Origin: Dehalococcoidales bacterium
Lineage (GTDB): Bacteria > Chloroflexota > Dehalococcoidia > E44-bin15
Assembly: GCA_012974295.1 (NCBI GenBank)
Contig: JAAXQM010000117.1
Location: 1-9,499 of the forward strand
DNA length: 9,499 nt
Direction of reading: 5' to 3'
The translations under genes and the position numbers were made by a program. The notes beneath the pieces are model-generated. The model made no database searches. It saw only the letters and a list, made by a program, of their open reading frames with translations, and was not told the DNA's origin. Shown here piece after piece: positions 4,683 to 9,499 of this stretch (its first letter is position 1; each line of letters starts with the position of its first letter).

Positions 4683-6689
4683 TCGCTGAAGGATGCTTTT
4701 GAGTACTGGGATATCGATTTCGAGAAGCAGGCGGGTAATATCCTTCCCGGTGTCGAGGCTATTGTCTACAGCGGCACGTCAATGATGAATGTGCTTCTCA
4801 CTGGAACGGGTAAAAAGGTGGGAGTTATCACCCAACGGGGGGATGAAGACGTCTTTATCCACGAGCGGAGCCGCCAGACGTGGACCGGGTATAGTTATCA
4901 GGATGTTCTGCATCACGTAACGCATCACCATAATAGGCCCCTGGTGCCTCGGAGATTGGTTAAGGGGGTGACCGGGCGAATAGACATGTTCTCGATGGAA
5001 GCCATACCTCTATATGAGCATGAGGTTGAAAGGGCGGTCGAAGAGCTGTTGGATGAGGGAGTGGAGGCTATTGCCGTCTCCCTGTGGTATTCATACCTTA
5101 ACCCTATGCATGAGCTAAGGGTGTCCGAGATAGCCCAGGAGGTAATGCAGAGGCGTGGTCAACAGGTGCCCGTGTACCTCTCCTCCCAGCTTTGTCCTAT
5201 CACCAGGGAGCAACCACGGCTCAACACGCTTGTCCTCCATGCCAGCTCGGCGGAGCCCGGACGTGAACAACTGTTTGGGATTGAGAGCAAGCTCCAGGGC
5301 AGTGGATACCGATATCCGCTGCAGATAGTTCTCGCGCACGGAGGCGTGACCAATATCCGCTACCCCAGGCTCTATGAAGGGTGCTTCTCCGGGCCTATAG
5401 GCGGCCTGCTTGGGGTTCGCTATCTGGAGCAGGAGATGGGGATAGGCAACTGGGTCTGCTCCGACATGGGGGGTACCAGCTTCGACGTGGGCCTCATCAT
5501 GAGCGGTGAGCCTGTCATGCTGCGCGAGGTGGTCATCAACCGCCGGCTATTCAATATTGCTACCCTGCTTATGGACACTATCGGTGCCGGCACCGGGATG
5601 TACGTTACCATTGACCCTATCACCAGGCGTATTACCGTGGGTCCCGATAGCGCCGGGGCCGACCCGGGACCGGTCTCCTACGATATGGGCAATGAGGTGC
5701 CTACGGTGATGGACTGTATGCTCATCATGGGCATTTTGAATCCGGATAACTACCTCGGAGGCAAGCTCAAATTAAATAGAGAAAAGGCCCTCAAGGCAAT
5801 CAAGGAACGATGCGCCGATGTCCTGGGCGTCGACCCCTATTACATCGCAGAAGGGGTATATAAGCTAATCAACAGCACTATGAAGGAGCACATCAGGGCA
5901 GTGCTTTATGCTCGGGGCTTCTCCCCTGCTGATTATTGCCTTCTAAGCTATGGCGGGGCTGGCCCGATGCACGTTGCCGGCTACACCGAAGGCCTGCCCT
6001 TCAAGGGAGTGGCCACCCTGCCCTATGCAGCGGCCTTCTCTTCATTCGGCTGTGCTGCTGTGGACATCAGCCACCGCTACCAGAAGTCAACCACGGTTAT
6101 GATTCACCATGGTGCCGATGATGCCTTTAAGTTGATGATGGGTCAGCTTATGCTTAATCCTGGATGGGAAGAGCTGGAAAAGCTAGCGCAGGCCGATTTC
6201 GTTGCTGAAGGTCTGCCGTGGGAGCAGGCTAATGTTCGTCAGATAGCCTATGTACGTTATGGCAGCCAGATGGATGACATTGAAGTGCCATCGCCGGTAT
6301 CCCGTATCAATAGCGCTGAGGATATGGACAAGCTCATCGCTGCCTTCGAAGATCTTTATGTGAAGGTCTATGCTGGCGTGGCTAAGCACCCGCAGGCAGG
6401 ATATCAGATCTTCGAATTGGGGCTGACTGCTACGATTCCCAAGGTTAAGCCGAAACTGGTTAAGAGGCCACTGGAGGGAAAGGATCCACCACAAGCAGCC
6501 ATCAAGGGCGAGAGGGAAGTGTACTTTAACAGCGAATGGCACAAGGCCGTTATCTACGACATGGACCAGATCAGGCCAGGGAACGAGATCGAGGGGATAG
6601 CTGTGGTAGAGGCTCCGGCGACTACCTTCTTCATTCCGCCGGGGAGACGGGCCAGGATGGATGAGTGGTTGCTGATATGGCTCACCTGA
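4659..6689 (+). CDS. acxA: Acetone carboxylase beta subunit-like (HyuA family), 5' truncated
   Basis: A 676-residue open frame of the HyuA/acetone carboxylase beta family, the nucleotide-binding subunit that activates bicarbonate and the ketone by phosphorylation. Visible family features are YSGTSMMNVLL near residue 40, GYSYQDV, LVPRRLVKGV and IDMFSMEAIPLYE in the first 120 residues, SGPIGGLLG before the second phosphate motif SDMGGTSFDVGL (268-279), GPDSAGADPGP (about 328-338) and SYGGAGPMH at 430-438. The expected first 40-45 residues, including the phosphate-1 loop (D-x-GGT-x-TD), are missing. The Xanthobacter protein is about 40 residues longer. The frame opens with GTG at 4659 and has no ribosome binding site; a TGA lies in frame at 4647. 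It may be a 5'-damaged gene or carry a sequencing frameshift. It is the first gene of an operon, with 40 bases to the next start. Confidence 0.85.
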   Translation: MDWICIWESLKDAFEYWDIDFEKQAGNILPGVEAIVYSGTSMMNVLLTGTGKKVGVITQRGDEDVFIHERSRQTWTGYSYQDVLHHVTHHHNRPLVPRRLVKGVTGRIDMFSMEAIPLYEHEVERAVEELLDEGVEAIAVSLWYSYLNPMHELRVSEIAQEVMQRRGQQVPVYLSSQLCPITREQPRLNTLVLHASSAEPGREQLFGIESKLQGSGYRYPLQIVLAHGGVTNIRYPRLYEGCFSGPIGGLLGVRYLEQEMGIGNWVCSDMGGTSFDVGLIMSGEPVMLREVVINRRLFNIATLLMDTIGAGTGMYVTIDPITRRITVGPDSAGADPGPVSYDMGNEVPTVMDCMLIMGILNPDNYLGGKLKLNREKALKAIKERCADVLGVDPYYIAEGVYKLINSTMKEHIRAVLYARGFSPADYCLLSYGGAGPMHVAGYTEGLPFKGVATLPYAAAFSSFGCAAVDISHRYQKSTTVMIHHGADDAFKLMMGQLMLNPGWEELEKLAQADFVAEGLPWEQANVRQIAYVRYGSQMDDIEVPSPVSRINSAEDMDKLIAAFEDLYVKVYAGVAKHPQAGYQIFELGLTATIPKVKPKLVKRPLEGKDPPQAAIKGEREVYFNSEWHKAVIYDMDQIRPGNEIEGIAVVEAPATTFFIPPGRRARMDEWLLIWLT

Positions 6690-6729
6690 AGATTCCCCGA
6701 CTGTTAAATGACGATCAGAGGAGGTTATG

Positions 6730-8925
6730 ATGAGCGAGCGCATAGGAATAGGAGAAGGCGGGAAGACCATCAGGCAGATGATGGAAGAAAATGAGAGGCT
6801 GTACCTGGAGACGGGCTGCTACGCTGGGATCACCGAGCCTCACTTGCTCAAGGAGGACCCTGTCAAGGGCGAGCTTTTTCATTCCCGGATCATGGCGTCG
6901 CTGATAGCTGGCAGGGAGACTACCCGTATGGTGTCGGGTTCGCCCTTTGTCCGGGAGGTGGCCGAACTATGCCTCGGCATCTATACACCCGAAGGGGACA
7001 ACATTGCCCAGTCCACCGGCATTCAGATCCACATCAAGCTCATGGGTGACAATATACAGTGGATGATAAATAAGAATTATGAGGAGGAGGTGGGGATCAA
7101 TGATGGCGATTTCTTCATAGCCAACGAACCTGTTATATCCGGCATGCATGCCGCTGATGTCTACGATATACTGCCCATTTTCTGGGAAGACGAACTGATC
7201 GGTTGGGTATCCACCGTGATTATGGAGATGGACATCGGTGCGGTAAGCCCTGGCTTGATGCCTACGGCTAATGTGGAGCGGGGCACGGATGGGCTGAAGT
7301 TCTGCTGTGAGCGAATAGGCTCCAACGATAAGTTAAACCGTGATTTCGAGCATAAGATCGAGATCTGCCTGGATATGTCGGATATTTTCCTGTTGGATCG
7401 CAAGGGTGCTATTGCGGCCAACATCCGAGTGCGGGAAGACATTAAGCGTATTATCGGTGAATTCGGGCTCGACTACTATAAAAGGGCGACCAGGGAGCTC
7501 ATAGAGGAGGAGAGACGTAATCAGATTGTGCGTATCAAGCAGCGGATGGTTCCTGGCCGTTACCGCGGCGTAGTGCCTGCCGAATTTCCCATGGCAGACC
7601 AACCGGTATCGTGGATCCCGGCCAAGCGGGATACCATACGCCTTATTCCCATACAGATGGATGTCCTGCCCTCAGCGGGTCTGGTATTAGACTTCGAGGG
7701 GATTGGCGAGTGGGGCTGGCACCCCTTCAATGGCACACCCCAGGCGGTATGGGGTGGTGTCTCAATAGTTACCGTGCAGACCCTGGCATACGACGGGCGC
7801 GGCAATCTGGGGTCACTGTTACCAATTGAGGTAAAGGAGCCGCCTATCGATTCCCTGTTCAACCCAAGCCAGATCAAGAAGCTGGCCACCTCCACGCCAT
7901 GGGCTCCCCTGCTGGATGTGTTTGGTATGTGGACGCACCTTCTAGGGATTGCCTTCTATCTTCGTGGCTTCAGGGAGGAAACCTTTAACTACCGATCTTC
8001 AGCTGGCTGGCAGATGGCCGGCTACGATCAAATGGGTAACAAGCGCCCTCTACTGGCCGCCGGAACGGGCTACTTCGGCCCGGGTGCCTGCGGGGTTTGC
8101 GACGGGGTCGATTGTGGAGGGTGGCTGGCTACTCCGGAGGTCGACATGGGGAGCGCAGAGGTTTGGGAGCTTTTCGTACCCCAGATGGAATTGTCGCACC
8201 GACTCGAACCCTATTCGGTAGGCTATGGTAGGTTCCGCTCCGGCCTTGCGGTTCCAACAGTGGTGATGATTCATAGAAGCCAGCAGTTAGTAGGCAGCGG
8301 GGCGCTTGGTACTGCTTCGGACGGTATCATCCCCAATCTTGGCCAGTTCGGCGGATACCCCGGCGGTAGGAGGAACAACCTGTTATTGCGCTATGACAAT
8401 CTCCCCGAATTAATGGAGAAAAGGCAGCCGCTGCTCCATGAGGTGGGCCACCCGGCGGATTTAAAGGACCGATTCCCCGGACAGGTCTTTGACGTTGGCC
8501 TTATACCGGTGCCGACAGAGATCTACGAGGGGGACATGCTCCTTTCTGTGTCAACTGCTGCCGGAGGGCTTGGCGATCCCATTGAAAGGGATCCGGCATG
8601 GATAACCGCTGACATGGACAACGGGCTTACCACCGAGTGGCAGGCCAGCAACATCTACTGCGTTAAGGCCAGATACGATGAGGAAGAGAAGCGGTGGAAG
8701 GTGGATGAGGTTGCCACCAGGGAACTAAGAGAGGCGAAACGCAAAGAGAGACTATCCAGGGGCGTGCCGGTAAAGGAATGGTGGCAGAGGTACCGTCAGC
8801 GGCTTATGGATCGAGATATGGATGATAAGATTCTGGAGATGTACCAGAGCAGTATGAGGCTTAGCGAGGCCTTCACCCGGGAGTTCAAAGACTTCTGGGC
8901 GATGCCCGATGACTTAAATCTGTGA
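6730..8925 (+). CDS. acxB: Acetone carboxylase alpha subunit-like (HyuB family)
   Basis: A 731-residue homologue of the acetone carboxylase alpha subunit. This subunit carries the active-site metal (Mn in the Xanthobacter enzyme), where the phosphorylated substrates are joined to acetoacetate. The second of two in-frame ATGs (6730) is chosen because GAGGAGG at 6718-6724 lies five bases before it and only two before the ATG at 6727. Family landmarks are GIQIHIKLMGDNIQWMI, GMHAADVYDILPIFWEDEL, GWVSTVIMEMDIGAVSPG, LDFEGIGEWGWH, GGLGDPIERDP and the C-terminal RLSRGVPVKEWW and FKDFWAMPDDL. Of the metal ligands known in the Xanthobacter protein (H150, D153, H175 from memory), His140 and Asp143 are kept here but the third is Met165. 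About 40 C-terminal residues of that homologue are absent. It follows acxA by 40 bases and precedes acxC by 9. Confidence 0.93.
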   Translation: MSERIGIGEGGKTIRQMMEENERLYLETGCYAGITEPHLLKEDPVKGELFHSRIMASLIAGRETTRMVSGSPFVREVAELCLGIYTPEGDNIAQSTGIQIHIKLMGDNIQWMINKNYEEEVGINDGDFFIANEPVISGMHAADVYDILPIFWEDELIGWVSTVIMEMDIGAVSPGLMPTANVERGTDGLKFCCERIGSNDKLNRDFEHKIEICLDMSDIFLLDRKGAIAANIRVREDIKRIIGEFGLDYYKRATRELIEEERRNQIVRIKQRMVPGRYRGVVPAEFPMADQPVSWIPAKRDTIRLIPIQMDVLPSAGLVLDFEGIGEWGWHPFNGTPQAVWGGVSIVTVQTLAYDGRGNLGSLLPIEVKEPPIDSLFNPSQIKKLATSTPWAPLLDVFGMWTHLLGIAFYLRGFREETFNYRSSAGWQMAGYDQMGNKRPLLAAGTGYFGPGACGVCDGVDCGGWLATPEVDMGSAEVWELFVPQMELSHRLEPYSVGYGRFRSGLAVPTVVMIHRSQQLVGSGALGTASDGIIPNLGQFGGYPGGRRNNLLLRYDNLPELMEKRQPLLHEVGHPADLKDRFPGQVFDVGLIPVPTEIYEGDMLLSVSTAAGGLGDPIERDPAWITADMDNGLTTEWQASNIYCVKARYDEEEKRWKVDEVATRELREAKRKERLSRGVPVKEWWQRYRQRLMDRDMDDKILEMYQSSMRLSEAFTREFKDFWAMPDDLNL

Positions 8926-8934
8926 GGTGATGAA

Positions 8935-9483
8935 ATGTCATATAGCAAAGAGGATTTGAGAGACCTGTACGATGGCAGTCTCCCCTGGCACAAGACATTC
9001 GAAATCATGAGCAAGCCCAAGGACGACGATAGATTCGACAAGTATGTCGAGATCCTCCAGGAGCGCGTTTCCTATGTGGAGAGGATATTAATGCCCCTGG
9101 GCGACCATCTCAATGTAGTGCAAAAGGGCGGGGAGCGGATGGTAAAGTGCGACTGTGGTCACGAGTTCGGGGACTGGCGACAGAATTGGAAGCTGAACGC
9201 CCTCATCTTCGTTAGGGATGATACTGAGAAGTTGGAGGAGATTTATCCTGGCCTCAAGTGCCCCGACCCCAACCTGTGCGAAGTGCGGGAGTTTTATTGT
9301 CCTGTGTGTGCCAGCCTGCTCAAGGTAGAGGCTGTGCCCGTAGGCTGCCCTGCCATCTTCGATGTCCTTCCTGATATCGATAGTTTCTACCGGGAGTGGC
9401 TGGGACGGCCGCTTCCTGAGGAGCAGGAGTTTCATGATATGACCTACGATGTTACAGGGGAGTGGGGACGTGATTTAGAATGA
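8935..9483 (+). CDS. acxC: Acetone carboxylase gamma subunit
   Basis: A 182-residue homologue of the small gamma subunit (PF08882). Landmarks are KPKDDDRFDKYVEILQERV, ILMPLGDHLNVVQK, KCDCGHEFGDWRQNWKLNA, LEEIYPGL, REFYCPVCASLLKVEA and DIDSFYREWLGRPLPE. Cys72, Cys74, Cys122 and Cys125 form the metal-binding knuckles of this subunit. In the known enzyme gamma completes an (alpha beta gamma)2 complex and contacts alpha near the active site. The Shine-Dalgarno GAGGTGA begins inside the stop codon of acxB, and only nine bases separate the two genes, so they are co-translated. The protein is about 14 residues longer at the C-terminus than the Xanthobacter protein. After the TGA, GAGG and an ATG at 9496 may begin another gene of the operon, but only four bases are in the window. 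Confidence 0.93.
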   Translation: MSYSKEDLRDLYDGSLPWHKTFEIMSKPKDDDRFDKYVEILQERVSYVERILMPLGDHLNVVQKGGERMVKCDCGHEFGDWRQNWKLNALIFVRDDTEKLEEIYPGLKCPDPNLCEVREFYCPVCASLLKVEAVPVGCPAIFDVLPDIDSFYREWLGRPLPEEQEFHDMTYDVTGEWGRDLE

Positions 9484-9499
9484 GGCATCCTGATAATGG

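Noticed and set aside
6183..6770. 195-codon antisense frame within the acx operon
   Set aside because: It lies fully opposite strongly conserved acxA and acxB sequence; antisense frames are common in GC-rich genes.
1..9499. CRISPR array
   Set aside because: No set of regularly spaced repeats of suitable length is present; the tandem TTTGCTTAAC pair at 1419-1440 is only two 10-base copies.

Overview
The window looks like chromosomal DNA of an anaerobic bacterium, most likely an uncultured Chloroflexota (Dehalococcoidia-like). The hints are moderate GC, a cell-surface protein with a Thr-Pro linker, a tiny Cys/His-rich protein of a conserved type, and tight Shine-Dalgarno genes mixed with apparently leaderless ones. 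This placement is an inference and is not proven by any marker in the window.

Left part (1-1402), ordinary housekeeping genes. A thiamine-monophosphate kinase (thiL-like) gene runs off the left edge on the minus strand. It is divergent from a calcineurin-like metallophosphoesterase (149-874). That gene abuts, stop codon to stop codon, a 54-residue Cys-rich minus-strand gene (875-1039) that is easy to miss. A 4-oxalocrotonate tautomerase-family gene (1108-1293) and a tRNA-Lys(CTT) gene (1331-1402) follow.

Middle part (about 1403-4600), a visibly more AT-rich, loosely packed accessory block beginning right after the tRNA gene. It holds a 64-residue stand-alone topoisomerase-type C4 zinc finger, a 202-residue helical protein of unknown function with a HEPN-like Arg/His patch, a membrane-anchored surface protein, and a four-helix membrane protein with a zinc ribbon at its N-terminus and a second copy of the topoisomerase-type C4 finger at its C-terminus. 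Between these genes are several inverted repeats, two of them around perfect TATAAT boxes, and a cluster of terminator-like hairpins (4517-4592).

Right part (4600-9499), a GC-richer operon for a three-subunit ATP-dependent ketone carboxylase of the acetone carboxylase family: acxA-like (beta, nucleotide-binding), acxB-like (alpha, metal-binding) and acxC-like (gamma, zinc-binding), in the same order as acxABC of Xanthobacter. In the model enzyme acetone, bicarbonate and ATP give acetoacetate, AMP and phosphate. Two things are unusual. The beta subunit lacks its N-terminal phosphate-binding segment, and recognisable pieces of that segment lie just upstream in other reading frames. The alpha subunit has Met in place of one of the three conserved metal-ligand positions. 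The operon may therefore encode a divergent ketone carboxylase, or the beta gene may be damaged at its 5' end, either in the organism or in the assembly.
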